From assembly GCF_001989615.1 (NCBI RefSeq), contig NZ_CP019068.1, forward strand, positions 186,001-250,000: 64,000 nt of DNA, given 5' to 3'. Made by a program: the position numbers and the translations under genes. Numbering within the stretch: position 1 is the stretch's first letter; every line of letters begins with the position of its first letter. The notes beneath the pieces were generated by a model. That model worked only from the letters and a program-made list of their open reading frames with translations. It did not search any database and was not told where the DNA came from. Of the stretch, positions 16,357-25,788 are shown piece by piece. The DNA is from Halorientalis sp. IM1011. GTDB lineage: Archaea; Halobacteriota; Halobacteria; Halobacteriales; Haloarculaceae.

Positions 16357-17862
16357 ATGTCAAAGATCACCTCGTATACTGACTCGATCACGCTGGAAGA
16401 GCTCGAAAATCACCTGTTCGAGTGTGCGGACATCATCCGCAACACCGTCGACAAGACCGACTACAAGGACTACATTCTCCCGATGGTCTTCTATAAGACG
16501 CTCAACGACACGTACGAAGACCAGCGAGAGGATGTCCTCGAGGAGTTCGGCGACGAGGAAATCGCCGACGACCCGAGTTTCTACGACTTCCCGATCCCCG
16601 AGGGCTACCAGTGGGCCGACCTCCTCGATACGAACAAGAACGTCGACGAGTTCCTGAACGAGGCATTCGAGGCGATCGAACGGGAGAACCCCGAGCTCCA
16701 GGACGCGTTCCGCGCCGACTACGTGAGCGCCGACGCGCTGGACGACGACCGCCTCAAGGATCTCGCCCACCATCTCGACACGTACAACCTGAGCGCCGAA
16801 CGCGTCCCCCCCGACACGCTCGGGGAGGCGTACATGGACCTCGTAAAGCATTTCGCCAGCGAGGAAGGGAAGGAGGGGGGCGAGTACTTCACCCCACCCA
16901 ACATCGTACAGATGATGGTTCGGCTTCTCTCACCCGTCGAGCCCGGGGACTCAATCCACGACCCGACGTGTGGCTCCGCGGGAATGCTCGTCGAGGCGGC
17001 GCGGTACTTCCGCGAGGAGCAGGGCGGCGACCCGACGAAGCTGACACTCACGGGCCAGGAGATGAACCCCGACATCGCCGCCATCGCGAAGATGAACCTA
17101 TTCATCCACCGGTACGAGGGAGAAATCGCCCGGGAGGACTCCCTTCGCAACCCGCAGTTCACGACGGGCAAGGGCCAGCTCCAGACGTTCGATTACGTGC
17201 TTGCCAACTTCCCGTTCTCGGCGGACTGGGCTAAGGACCACCTCCAAGACGACAAGTTCGGCCGGTTCGACTGGGCGGACAAGCTCCCACGTGCCGATCG
17301 GGGCGACTATGCCTTCATCATGCACATGGAGGAACAGCTCAACGAAACAGGGCAGGCGGCTATCGTCGTCCCCCACGGCGTGCTGTTCCGGAAGCACGAA
17401 CGGCGGTACCGGGAGCCGATGATAAAGCGGGACATTATCGAAGCGGTGGTCGGGCTTCCCGAGAACCTGTTCCAGAACAACTCGATTCCGTCGGCAGTCC
17501 TGGTACTCAACGAGGACAAGCCCGACAAGCGCGCGGACGAGATACAGTTCATCCACGCCGCCGACGAGGACTTCTATCGAGAGCTCTCTAACCAGAACGA
17601 GCTAACCGAGGACGGACTGGACCACATCGTCAAAAATTTCGACGAGTGGCGAACCGAAGAGCGGGTGAGTCGGACGGTCCCGCTGGAGGAGATTAGAGAA
17701 AACGACTACAACCTGAATATCGCGCTGTACGTTGATACGACCGAACCCGAAGATTACATCGATGTTAACAAGGAATTAGATGAGCTACGGAAGTTACAGG
17801 CCGAACGCGAAGAGATCGAGGCGAAGATGACCCAGCACATGGAGGCGCTGAACTATGAGTGA
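16357..17862 (+). CDS. hsdM: Type I restriction-modification DNA methyltransferase subunit M (first copy)
   Basis: The 501-residue protein starts at MSKITSYTDS, 2 bp after the regulator stop; the frame runs further upstream, but that part is a shadow of the regulator gene. It has the HsdM N-terminal helical domain (DYKDYILPMVFYKTLNDTY) and the N6-adenine methyltransferase core. SAM motif I is HDPTCGSAGML at about residue 201. Motif IV is NFPF at 284-287 instead of the usual NPPF/Y. A coiled-coil-like C-terminus (LDELRKLQAEREEIEAKM) probably docks to HsdS. It overlaps hsdS by 8 bp. A second, clearly paralogous M gene follows hsdS, which is unusual. Confidence 0.93.
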   Translation: MSKITSYTDSITLEELENHLFECADIIRNTVDKTDYKDYILPMVFYKTLNDTYEDQREDVLEEFGDEEIADDPSFYDFPIPEGYQWADLLDTNKNVDEFLNEAFEAIERENPELQDAFRADYVSADALDDDRLKDLAHHLDTYNLSAERVPPDTLGEAYMDLVKHFASEEGKEGGEYFTPPNIVQMMVRLLSPVEPGDSIHDPTCGSAGMLVEAARYFREEQGGDPTKLTLTGQEMNPDIAAIAKMNLFIHRYEGEIAREDSLRNPQFTTGKGQLQTFDYVLANFPFSADWAKDHLQDDKFGRFDWADKLPRADRGDYAFIMHMEEQLNETGQAAIVVPHGVLFRKHERRYREPMIKRDIIEAVVGLPENLFQNNSIPSAVLVLNEDKPDKRADEIQFIHAADEDFYRELSNQNELTEDGLDHIVKNFDEWRTEERVSRTVPLEEIRENDYNLNIALYVDTTEPEDYIDVNKELDELRKLQAEREEIEAKMTQHMEALNYE

Positions 17863-19282
17863 AGACTCCACGCTGGATGAGTTCGTGGAAGATCACGAAG
17901 GTACCTCAGACCACTCGATAAAGTCTGTGCCTTCCTCTGAAATTAAGTCGAGTCTCGATGAAACCGCAGTCGGGGAAATCCCGTCAGAATGGAAAGTTAC
18001 CCGACTTGGAGATATTGCAATCGAGCGAGAATATGGCTTATCCGAATCTGCGGAAGAGTATGACCCAGAGAAGCCACGGTACATACGAACCCAGGATTTC
18101 GACGACTTTGCAGGTCTAAAAAAAGACAGCAAGGCGAGCCTCTCCTGGGAGAAAGCTAAAGATGAGCTTCTGGAAGAGGGCGATATGTTATTTGCTCGTA
18201 GTGGATCAGTTGGAGCTTCTCTCGGTAAAATATATCTATACGATCCAAATCACGGTCCATGCTGTTATGGGGGATATTCCATTCGCCATCGACTCCAGAA
18301 AGAAGGTCTCAATCACCAATATATTGCCCAGTTTGCGCTGAGCGAGCGTTATTGGGATTGGATTCGTCGAAGAGCGAAAACAACCGCTCAGTCTAATATC
18401 AATACTGGCGAGTATGGATCTCTTCCGATCCCTGTTCCCCCACTCGAAGAGCAACGCAAAATCGCCAGCGTACTCTATACCGTCGATCAGGCTATTCAAC
18501 AGACTGGGGCGATAATTAAACAACTCGAAACGGTCCGCCAAGGGACAGAACAGGACGTGCTTTCGAGAGGCGTTTGCGAGAATGGTACACTTCGTTCGGA
18601 CGACGAAATCGAATATCGAAACAGTTGGGTCGGTGAAATTCCTCAAGACTGGGCAGTCAAACAGTACAGTGAGTTGATTTCAGACTCGTCAGTCGGTATC
18701 GTCGTCAAGCCCTCTCAATACTACGATGACAGTGGGAGGGTCCCAATCCTTCGGTCTAAAGACATCTCCCCCGACGGAATCGCGGATGGGGACTTCGAGT
18801 ATATGACTGAAGAATCAAACGCAGAAAATGAGAACAGTCAACTACGAGAAGGAGATGTAATTACAGTGCGATCTGGTGATCCCGGACTTTCCTGTGTTGT
18901 CTCCTCTGAGTTCGACGGAGCGAACTGCGCCGATTTACTCATATCTACACCCGGCCCAGATTTAGACTCCCATTATGCCGCTCTGTGGATCAATTCGTTC
19001 GCAGGAAGAAAGCAAATAAATAGATTTCAGGCTGGGTTAGCACAGAAGCACTTCAATCTCGGAGCTCTCAGAAAGCTTCAAGTCGGAGTGCCGTCGCTCG
19101 ATGAGCAGAAGCGGATTGTCGAAAAGGTATCATCAATATCAGAATCCATCGAACGCGAGAGAGAGTGCAAAAGACAGCTCCAATGCCTCAAACAGGGCCT
19201 GATGCAGGATCTCCTCTCGGGAAGAGTCCGCACCGCTGATCGCGACATCCACGTGCATCCAGAGGTGGAAGAACATGGATAG
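17855..19282 (+). CDS. hsdS: Type I restriction-modification specificity subunit S
   Basis: The 475-residue protein has two target-recognition halves. Each begins with an IPxxW motif (GEIPSEWKVTRLGDI at about 40; GEIPQDWAVKQYSEL at about 261) and ends with a conserved helix (PPLEEQRKIASVLYTVDQAI; PSLDEQKRIVEKVSSISESI). This is the classic HsdS layout for a bipartite recognition site. A Ser-rich head of 35 residues precedes the first domain. Its base composition is lower in GC than the flanking M and R genes, as often seen for exchanged S genes. It overlaps the upstream M gene by 8 bp and the downstream M gene by 8 bp. Confidence 0.92.
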   Translation: MSEDSTLDEFVEDHEGTSDHSIKSVPSSEIKSSLDETAVGEIPSEWKVTRLGDIAIEREYGLSESAEEYDPEKPRYIRTQDFDDFAGLKKDSKASLSWEKAKDELLEEGDMLFARSGSVGASLGKIYLYDPNHGPCCYGGYSIRHRLQKEGLNHQYIAQFALSERYWDWIRRRAKTTAQSNINTGEYGSLPIPVPPLEEQRKIASVLYTVDQAIQQTGAIIKQLETVRQGTEQDVLSRGVCENGTLRSDDEIEYRNSWVGEIPQDWAVKQYSELISDSSVGIVVKPSQYYDDSGRVPILRSKDISPDGIADGDFEYMTEESNAENENSQLREGDVITVRSGDPGLSCVVSSEFDGANCADLLISTPGPDLDSHYAALWINSFAGRKQINRFQAGLAQKHFNLGALRKLQVGVPSLDEQKRIVEKVSSISESIERERECKRQLQCLKQGLMQDLLSGRVRTADRDIHVHPEVEEHG

Positions 19283-20789
19283 TGGGCACCCACTCACGGA
19301 CGGCGGATCCGACGCTCTCTACGATGTCTTCGAGGACTGCCTCGACCAAATGGAGGACGACAGCGAGATCGATAAGACCGAGTACAGGGAATTTCTACTC
19401 CCACTAATCTTCTACAAATGCGCCAACGACACCTACTTGGACGAGTACGAGGAGGCGGTCGAGGAGTTCGGGGAGGACCTAGCAGACGACCCCGCGTTCT
19501 ACTGGATGCAAGTGCCCGACGGATACCTCTGGGAGGACCTGATGGCCACGAACAAGCGGGTTGACGAGGGTCTCAACGAGGCGATTGAGGCGTTCGAAGA
19601 GGCCAACAACGACCTCGGGATCTCCTTCGGGGTGGACTACCTCTCGTTCGACGCGGAGGATACTACACTCAAGAGTCTACTGCAGATGTTAGACACCGTC
19701 GACCTAAGCGTGAAGAGCGTCGACCACGACGCCGTGACTGAGGCGTACATGATGCTGGTGCGCCAGTTCGCCGAGGAGGAAGACCGGGACGCCGGTGAGT
19801 TCTACCAGCCCCCCAAGGTGATTGATATGGTCGTCCAGATGCTGGCCCCCTTCAGGAACGGCGAGTCCGTCTACGACCCGACTGCGGGCGCGGGCGACAT
19901 GCTCGTCGGCGTGGCCAGTCACTATCGAAACGCAGGCGGAGATCCGAACAAGCTGACCTTCGTCGGTCAAGAGTCAATAAAGGGGATGACAGAAGCGGCA
20001 GATCTCAATTTCCTACTTAACGATGTTGAGGCAGAAATTGAGGACGCGGATCCGTTAGACGAGCCGCGTAGAAGTGATGACGGCACCCTAGAAAAGTTCG
20101 ACTACGTTCTCACTAACTTCCCATACTCCGCAGACTGGAACAAGGACGAACTACAAGACGACCCCCGGTTCGGGCACGTCGACAAGGACCCCCGCACGGA
20201 CCGGGGCGACTACGCCTACATCCTGCACATGTACAGTAGTCTGGCCGAGGACGGGCAGATGGTTACTCTGGCACCGCAGGGTGTCCTCTTCCGGCAGAAC
20301 GAGTCACCGTTCCGAAAATTCATGGTGGAGCAGATGGACGTCATTGAGGCGGTAATCGGCCTCCCCGAGAAGTTGTTCGGCGAGGACACGGGTATCGCGC
20401 CCGCCATCCTAATTCTGAACAAGGACAAGCCTGCGGAGCGCGAGGACGAAGTGCTATTTCTCCACGCTGCACACGAGGACTTCTACCGGGAACTCGACAA
20501 CAAAAACCGGCTGGAACCAGATGGAGTTGACCGGACGGTCGAGATCTTTGAGGAGTGGCGGTCCGAGGAGCGGGTGTCTCGGGTGGTGGACACCGACGAG
20601 ATCGAGGAGAACGACTATAATCTCAACCTCGCACTCTACGTCGACACCACCGAACCCGAAGAGGAGATCGATACGGTGGCGGAGGCGAAGGAGTTGGCCA
20701 GACTGGAGGCCGAACTCTCGGAGATACGCAACCGGATGAAACACGATCTCCAGGAGCTGTATGGCGAGGGAGTAAACCAATATGAGTGA
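19275..20789 (+). CDS. Type I restriction-modification DNA methyltransferase subunit M (second copy)
   Basis: The 504-residue protein is paralogous to the first M subunit along its whole length (KTEYREFLLPLIFYKCANDTY; YDPTAGAGDML as SAM motif I; NFPY at 281-284 as motif IV; EERVSRVVDTDEIEENDYNLNLALYVDTTEPEE near the end). The two share many blocks but differ throughout, so this is an old duplication and not a recent copy. It overlaps hsdS by 8 bp and hsdR by 8 bp. Both copies keep SAM-binding motif I. A heteromeric M1-M2-S enzyme would be unusual, because ordinary type I methylases are M2S1 with identical M subunits. Confidence 0.92.
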   Translation: MDSGHPLTDGGSDALYDVFEDCLDQMEDDSEIDKTEYREFLLPLIFYKCANDTYLDEYEEAVEEFGEDLADDPAFYWMQVPDGYLWEDLMATNKRVDEGLNEAIEAFEEANNDLGISFGVDYLSFDAEDTTLKSLLQMLDTVDLSVKSVDHDAVTEAYMMLVRQFAEEEDRDAGEFYQPPKVIDMVVQMLAPFRNGESVYDPTAGAGDMLVGVASHYRNAGGDPNKLTFVGQESIKGMTEAADLNFLLNDVEAEIEDADPLDEPRRSDDGTLEKFDYVLTNFPYSADWNKDELQDDPRFGHVDKDPRTDRGDYAYILHMYSSLAEDGQMVTLAPQGVLFRQNESPFRKFMVEQMDVIEAVIGLPEKLFGEDTGIAPAILILNKDKPAEREDEVLFLHAAHEDFYRELDNKNRLEPDGVDRTVEIFEEWRSEERVSRVVDTDEIEENDYNLNLALYVDTTEPEEEIDTVAEAKELARLEAELSEIRNRMKHDLQELYGEGVNQYE

Positions 20790-23754
20790 CACCAGTCCAG
20801 AACCTGTCGAAACCCCCAGCGAAACCGGCGTCGAGATCAATGTCCTCCAGTGGCTCGATGAGATGGGCTGGGAGACGTACGGGAAAGACGGCAGCTACGG
20901 CGCGACCGTCTTAGACCAGCAGTACGACCGCGATCTCTCTGAGGTCGTCTACTGGGAGATCCTCAAAGAGCAGCTCATCGCGCTGAACGAGAAGATGGAC
21001 GAGAGGGAGGCCGACCGGTTTCTCAACTCGTTGCAGCGGGATCTACGGACCGAGAACCTCATCGCGGCCAACGAGAAGTTCACCAAACTCCTCAGAAACG
21101 GAAAGAAGCACACCTACGACGACGGCGAGACCGAATACGTCACCCTCGTCAAATTCGATGGCCTCGACGAAAACCGGTGGATAGCAGCCAACCAGTTCCG
21201 CGTCCATCGGGAGAAGGCGATCCGGCCCGACGTCGTCTGTTTCGTCAACGGCATCCCGCTCGTCGTCTGGGAACTCAAGTCGGCTACCCAGGGGAACACC
21301 TACCAGGACGCGATCACGGACCTCGTCTCGTATCAGGACGATGTGCCCCGGCTCTTCGTCCCGGTACTTTTCAACGTTGCTGCCGACGACCTCGAGTTCA
21401 GATACGGCTCTGTGAACGCGCCGGCAGAGCACTACTATCCCTGGCGGGATGACGACACGGATCTCGACAACGACCTCAAGGAAGCGGTCGTGGCCCTCTT
21501 CCAGAAGCAAGTGCTGGCGGACCTCCTCGACAGATACGTATTCTACGAGGAGGCCGCCGGCGGCGATCTCAAGATTGTGCCGCGATATATGCAGTACTAC
21601 GCGACCGAAGCGATTCTCGACCGCGTCGAGGACTCGGACGAAAACAACGGCCTTATCTGGCACACCCAGGGGAGCGGGAAGTCGTATACGATGGTCTTTG
21701 CCGCCTGGAACCTGTTAGAGCGTAGCTTCCTCGATAACCCGCAAGTGCTGCTCGTCGTCGACACCGACAAGCTCAGAACCCAGATGGAGAACACCCTCTC
21801 CAATATCGATTTCCCCCGGTTCGAGGTTGCGGAGAGCATGGATCACCTGCAGGGGCTACTCGAGGAGGGGAGCAGCAAACTCGTGCTCACCACGATCCAG
21901 ATGTTCGAGGATGTCGATGCCGAGGTTCAGACGAACGATGAAACTGTCGTGTTCGTCGACGAGGCCCACCGGTACATGGAGAAGGATCTTGGAATCAGCC
22001 TACACGCTGCTATTCCCAACGCCCAGCATTTCGGCTTCACCGGCACGCCCGTCCGAGAAGAGGAAAGGGACACATTCGACAACTACTCGCCAGGGGGCGA
22101 GGAGACGCTCCATCAGTATTCGATCAAAGACGGGATCGACGACGAAGTGGTCTTAGAAGTTCACTTCGATGTGAGACAACAGGAGTGGCAGATCGATGAA
22201 TCCTCGCTCGACGAAGAGTTTGAACGCTCTTTCGCGGATCTAGATGTTGAGGAAAAGAGCGAGATCATCCGCAAACACGTCACGCGCTCCGAACTCGCGG
22301 AGCTACGGCCGCGCGTCGAAAGCGTTGTCCTAGATATCGTTGAGCACTACGAGGAGAAAGTCGAGCCCAACGGCTGGAAAGCGATGGTCGTCACGCCCAC
22401 CCGTCGCGCCGCTGCGTTGTACGGCGAGGAGCTCCAGAAGCTCCGTGATCCCGAAGACGTCGAGGTCCTCGTAACCTCGCAGGGTGACGACGAGAAGCTC
22501 ATTCAGAAGTTCCACACGACGAAAGAGCAGCGGGAATCGATCGTCCAGCGGTTCAAGAACCCCGACGAATACGAGGACGATCCCAAGATCCTCGTCGTCT
22601 GTGATATGCTGCTCACGGGGTTCGACGCCCCGATTTTGAAGACGATGTATCTAGACCGGAATCTCAAGAATCACAACCTTCTCCAGGCGATCGCCCGCAC
22701 CAATCGGCCCGCCGACGGCAAGGTGAACGGCGAGATCGTCGATTACGCGGGGGTCTTCGCGAGCGGCAACATCGAGGACGCACTCGAGTACGACGCCGAA
22801 ACGCGCAACCACGCAGCGAAGGACGTCGACGAACTCCTCGACGACTTCGAGGAACTGCTCGCAGAGACGATGGCGATCTTCGAGGATGTCGAGAAGGTCG
22901 ACAGCCAAGAAGCAGTGAACCACGCCGTTGCGCTCGCGAACGAACACAGGGCGGAATTCGAAGACAGCTACGCCCGATTGCAGGACATGTACGAGTCGAT
23001 CGCCCCCGACAAACGGCTGGAGACACGGGGGCTGCGGGACCCGTACCAGTGGCTCAACCGGATCTACCTTGCCTACCGGCGGAGCCAGCGCGACCCTGAC
23101 CCCGAGGAGGACGTACGGGAGAAGACGCTGGAGATCATCGAAGAGAACGTCGATGTCGGCGAAATCAAGAACAATACGCCGATCTACAAGATCAGCGAAG
23201 AGCACCTCGAGAAGGTCCAGGACCTGGAGCCGAAGGCGAAGGCCACCGAGATCGCCCATGCCACGCAGGACCACCTGCAGGGCCGCCGAACCACGAACCC
23301 CCGGTACCAGCGCATCAGTCAGCGCGTCGAGCAGCTGGTGAACGATTGGCGGTCGGGTGATCTAGAAGCACCTGAGGTCGCAGAGGAACTCGAAGAAGCC
23401 GAGAAAGAGGCTCTCGCTGTTGGTGAGCAACGGGACGAACTCGACATGTCCGAGTCGGTGTTTGCTGTCTACTCCGCTCTCACAGACAGCTACGATGTCG
23501 AAGAGACCGAGGCTGCTGCGATTGCTGCGGACATTCTCGACGGCTTCGACGAGATTGATACCAGCTTCGAGGGCTGGCATATGAGCGATCGCGTCAGGAA
23601 GAAAATCCGTCAGACAGTGATTCGCACACTGGTGGGCGAGGAGCATGACCGAAAAGACCTCTACGACACAGAAGGTCTAGTCAGGGAGATTGTCGAATAC
23701 CTAATCCGCAACGAACAGGCGGAGTCCGACGAGTCTGCACCGATGGGAGGGTAA
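20782..23754 (+). CDS. hsdR: Type I restriction endonuclease subunit R
   Basis: The 990-residue protein has the HsdR order. An N-terminal PD-(D/E)XK nuclease has its active-site block at about 150-168 (RPDVVCFVNGIPLVVWELKS). An SF2 translocase follows with Walker A HTQGSGKSYT (about 294-303), DEAH box VFVDEAHRY (about 391), GFTGTP motif III (about 418) and motif VI ARTNRP (about 636). A long helical C-terminal domain binds M/S. Length is normal for the family. It overlaps the second M gene by 8 bp and is followed after 1 bp by the YgjP-like gene, so the restriction function looks intact and operonic. Confidence 0.94.
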   Translation: MSDTSPEPVETPSETGVEINVLQWLDEMGWETYGKDGSYGATVLDQQYDRDLSEVVYWEILKEQLIALNEKMDEREADRFLNSLQRDLRTENLIAANEKFTKLLRNGKKHTYDDGETEYVTLVKFDGLDENRWIAANQFRVHREKAIRPDVVCFVNGIPLVVWELKSATQGNTYQDAITDLVSYQDDVPRLFVPVLFNVAADDLEFRYGSVNAPAEHYYPWRDDDTDLDNDLKEAVVALFQKQVLADLLDRYVFYEEAAGGDLKIVPRYMQYYATEAILDRVEDSDENNGLIWHTQGSGKSYTMVFAAWNLLERSFLDNPQVLLVVDTDKLRTQMENTLSNIDFPRFEVAESMDHLQGLLEEGSSKLVLTTIQMFEDVDAEVQTNDETVVFVDEAHRYMEKDLGISLHAAIPNAQHFGFTGTPVREEERDTFDNYSPGGEETLHQYSIKDGIDDEVVLEVHFDVRQQEWQIDESSLDEEFERSFADLDVEEKSEIIRKHVTRSELAELRPRVESVVLDIVEHYEEKVEPNGWKAMVVTPTRRAAALYGEELQKLRDPEDVEVLVTSQGDDEKLIQKFHTTKEQRESIVQRFKNPDEYEDDPKILVVCDMLLTGFDAPILKTMYLDRNLKNHNLLQAIARTNRPADGKVNGEIVDYAGVFASGNIEDALEYDAETRNHAAKDVDELLDDFEELLAETMAIFEDVEKVDSQEAVNHAVALANEHRAEFEDSYARLQDMYESIAPDKRLETRGLRDPYQWLNRIYLAYRRSQRDPDPEEDVREKTLEIIEENVDVGEIKNNTPIYKISEEHLEKVQDLEPKAKATEIAHATQDHLQGRRTTNPRYQRISQRVEQLVNDWRSGDLEAPEVAEELEEAEKEALAVGEQRDELDMSESVFAVYSALTDSYDVEETEAAAIAADILDGFDEIDTSFEGWHMSDRVRKKIRQTVIRTLVGEEHDRKDLYDTEGLVREIVEYLIRNEQAESDESAPMGG

Positions 23755-23755
23755 C

Positions 23756-24487
23756 ATGGGTGTGGGCAATACGACGGGCACGGCCGAGATCGAGATCGCC
23801 GGTTCGGAAATCGAGTACCGTGTCGTCGAGAGCGCTGACGCTACACAGCCCAGGATCGACGTCGACATTCACGAGGTCAAAGTAGTCGTCCCGGAGAATG
23901 GTGCTGTCGATCCGCATGAATTTATTCGCGAGAATACCGATTGGATCGCTCGGAAATGGCGCAAGTACGACGAGTACCGTGACCGAGCCCCGGATAGGAC
24001 GTTTGAACCCGGTGAGACGTTCCCGTATCAAGGTGACGACCACACTTTTCGCGTCCGGGATGTGGATGAGCACGGAATCACCGACGATGAGATCGTTCTG
24101 GCCAAGCACGCCGTCAAGGAGTCATCCATCAAAGACGAGTTAGAGGCGCTCTTTCGAGAGCAGGCCCGGACGCTCTTCGAGGAAGTAGTAGAGGAGCACG
24201 CCGACGAAATGGGTGTCGAGTACGAAGGGCTGGCCGTACGGAACCAGCGTACTCGATGGGGAAGCTGCTCCCCAAAACAGAACCTGAGCTTCAATTGGCG
24301 ACTCATTATGGCGCCGCCAGAGATCGCAGAGTACGTCGTCGTACACGAACTCGCCCACCTACGGGAGCAGAATCACACCAACCGCTTCTGGCGTATCGTT
24401 CGCGAGCAGCTCCCGGATTACCGCGAACGGGCCAACTGGTTAGAAGAGCACAGTGTAGATCTCATCTTTACTGAGGACGATCTGTAG
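23756..24487 (+). CDS. YgjP/SprT-like (DUF45) metallopeptidase
   Basis: The 243-residue protein shows YgjP family features. The C-terminal block VVVHELAHLREQNHTNRFW contains the HEXXH zinc motif (residues about 199-203) with a further His downstream. NQRTRWGSCSPKQNLSFNWRLIMAP precedes it. These DUF45 proteins frequently sit directly after type I hsdR genes. Their substrate is unknown. The 1-bp spacing shows co-transcription with the R-M genes. A role in turnover or relief of restriction is possible but unproven. Confidence 0.9.
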   Translation: MGVGNTTGTAEIEIAGSEIEYRVVESADATQPRIDVDIHEVKVVVPENGAVDPHEFIRENTDWIARKWRKYDEYRDRAPDRTFEPGETFPYQGDDHTFRVRDVDEHGITDDEIVLAKHAVKESSIKDELEALFREQARTLFEEVVEEHADEMGVEYEGLAVRNQRTRWGSCSPKQNLSFNWRLIMAPPEIAEYVVVHELAHLREQNHTNRFWRIVREQLPDYRERANWLEEHSVDLIFTEDDL

Positions 24488-24519
24488 GTAGAGCCGCGGT
24501 TCAGCGTCCGCCCCAGCAA

Positions 24520-25051
24520 TTAGTCAAGACGGGAGGCCAGATGCTCGACCGGCCCTCGCGCTGTCGCTTCAGACATCGTTCCACCGATGATGATCTTTCC
24601 GCTGGAGAATACGAGGTGTGTGACATCAAGTTCTGGCGGTCGGTAGATCAGGGCAAGAAACTGTTCCGGTTCGTATTCAGTTTGCTCGAGCCCGAGTTTG
24701 AGTACCAATCGTTCCAAATCCAAGCTCCGATCAAACGTCTCCATGAAGACGGCCGTTCGTTGCTCAAAGGAGTAATCAGGAAGCTCCAGCCCAATTTCAT
24801 CCAGCAGGTCAAGTAACCAACTCTGTGCTGCCTCAAGATCTGCTTCGGTCTTTGCCCCTCTGATTTGGATAGTGCCAGTCCGATAGAACTGATACGCAGC
24901 GCCATCCGGATCAAGCCGGACAGTAACCATTCCAGACCGGTGAAATTTGCTGTGACATCATGGTCCACAGCCTCCTGTAAGCGTCTACGGACACATCGAG
25001 ATCAAGCTCACGACCGAGCGAGCCTGAGCCCATCGTACTAACAATCTCCAT
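24520..25051 (-). pseudogene. Frameshifted TATA-binding-protein (TBP) homologue
   Basis: The 3' part is an open frame (24520-24930, 136 residues) ending with a near-perfect second TBP repeat: YEPEQFLALIYRPPE, then HLVFSSGKIIIGG. It begins in the middle of the first repeat (GMVTVRLDPDGAAYQFYRTGTIQIRGAK). Upstream, the missing head is readable in other frames. MEIVSTMGSGSLGRELDLDVSVD starts at 25051, LQEAVDHDVTA follows in a second frame, and KFHRSGMVTV in the third. Two frameshifts therefore separate a TBP-type N-terminus from the remaining frame. I infer gene decay after transfer or duplication; an N-terminally shortened product could still be made from 24930. Confidence 0.75.
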
Positions 25052-25239
25052 CAGTCAGGATGTCACCTACTTCCCCCACCGACTGCTTATGTATTGTTGA
25101 ATCGCGAAGTGGTATCTGAGGAAAGGAACGGTATAGCAATGGTCGTATCTTACCTAACAGTAGTCGCTACTTCGTATACACTTGTTTGGTAAGACAGTCA
25201 GTGAAGAGCCGATCCACATCGCATTTCGAGAGGGCCCTT

Positions 25240-25788
25240 TCAGACGACGGCTTGAATCCGTCCACGGAGATCGTTGACCGCTTCGGAGACAGCCTCAAGA
25301 TCGGTGAGCCCAGTACACAAGAGTTTCCCGCTCGCGAAGACGAGGATCACGTGGTCCGCCCCACGATACATCAGCGCTGGAAACTGCTCCGGCTGGTACT
25401 CGAGGGCGTCCATCCCTAGCTCGAGGGTGAGCAGTTCCAGCGGAATCGGCGAGCCGAGATCGCTCGTCGCCACGATATTACTGATTTCAGCCACCGGCAC
25501 GTACTCGAAGTCCAGCAGCTCACGCATGACTGCATTCACACAGTCGACCATCGTTTCGAAGTGTTCGATGGACCGACAGCCAGCGATTGAACAACGTCCC
25601 GTCCGATAGAAGGCAACATACGTGTCGTTGGGGGCAAAGCGCGTCTGTAACCAGTGGTTGTCGGCCGGTTCGTAGCTGACGTCCGTGATTTTGTCCCGCT
25701 CGTCGAACGTCTCAGCAAGCGCCGCGAGGTCGAGTTCCTGCTGATTGGTGATCATCCCGACGACGTTAGCGACCTCAAGCTCCGTCAC
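25240..25788 (-). CDS. Divergent TATA-binding protein (TBP) homologue
   Basis: The 182-residue protein has the two-repeat TBP layout at the usual length. Repeat 1 begins VANVVGMITNQQELDLAALAETF and includes TYVAFYRTGRCSIAGCRS. Repeat 2 begins ISNIVATSDLGSPIPLELLTLELG and includes YQPEQFPALMYRGADHVILVFASGKLLCTG. Repeat 2 is close to canonical TBP and repeat 1 is strongly diverged. DNA contact may therefore be asymmetric or altered. Haloarchaea often carry several TBPs, including accessory ones used by mobile or stress regulons. It lies beside a broken TBP relative and a restriction operon. It could direct alternative promoter use. Confidence 0.85.
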   Translation of the reverse strand: MTELEVANVVGMITNQQELDLAALAETFDERDKITDVSYEPADNHWLQTRFAPNDTYVAFYRTGRCSIAGCRSIEHFETMVDCVNAVMRELLDFEYVPVAEISNIVATSDLGSPIPLELLTLELGMDALEYQPEQFPALMYRGADHVILVFASGKLLCTGLTDLEAVSEAVNDLRGRIQAVV

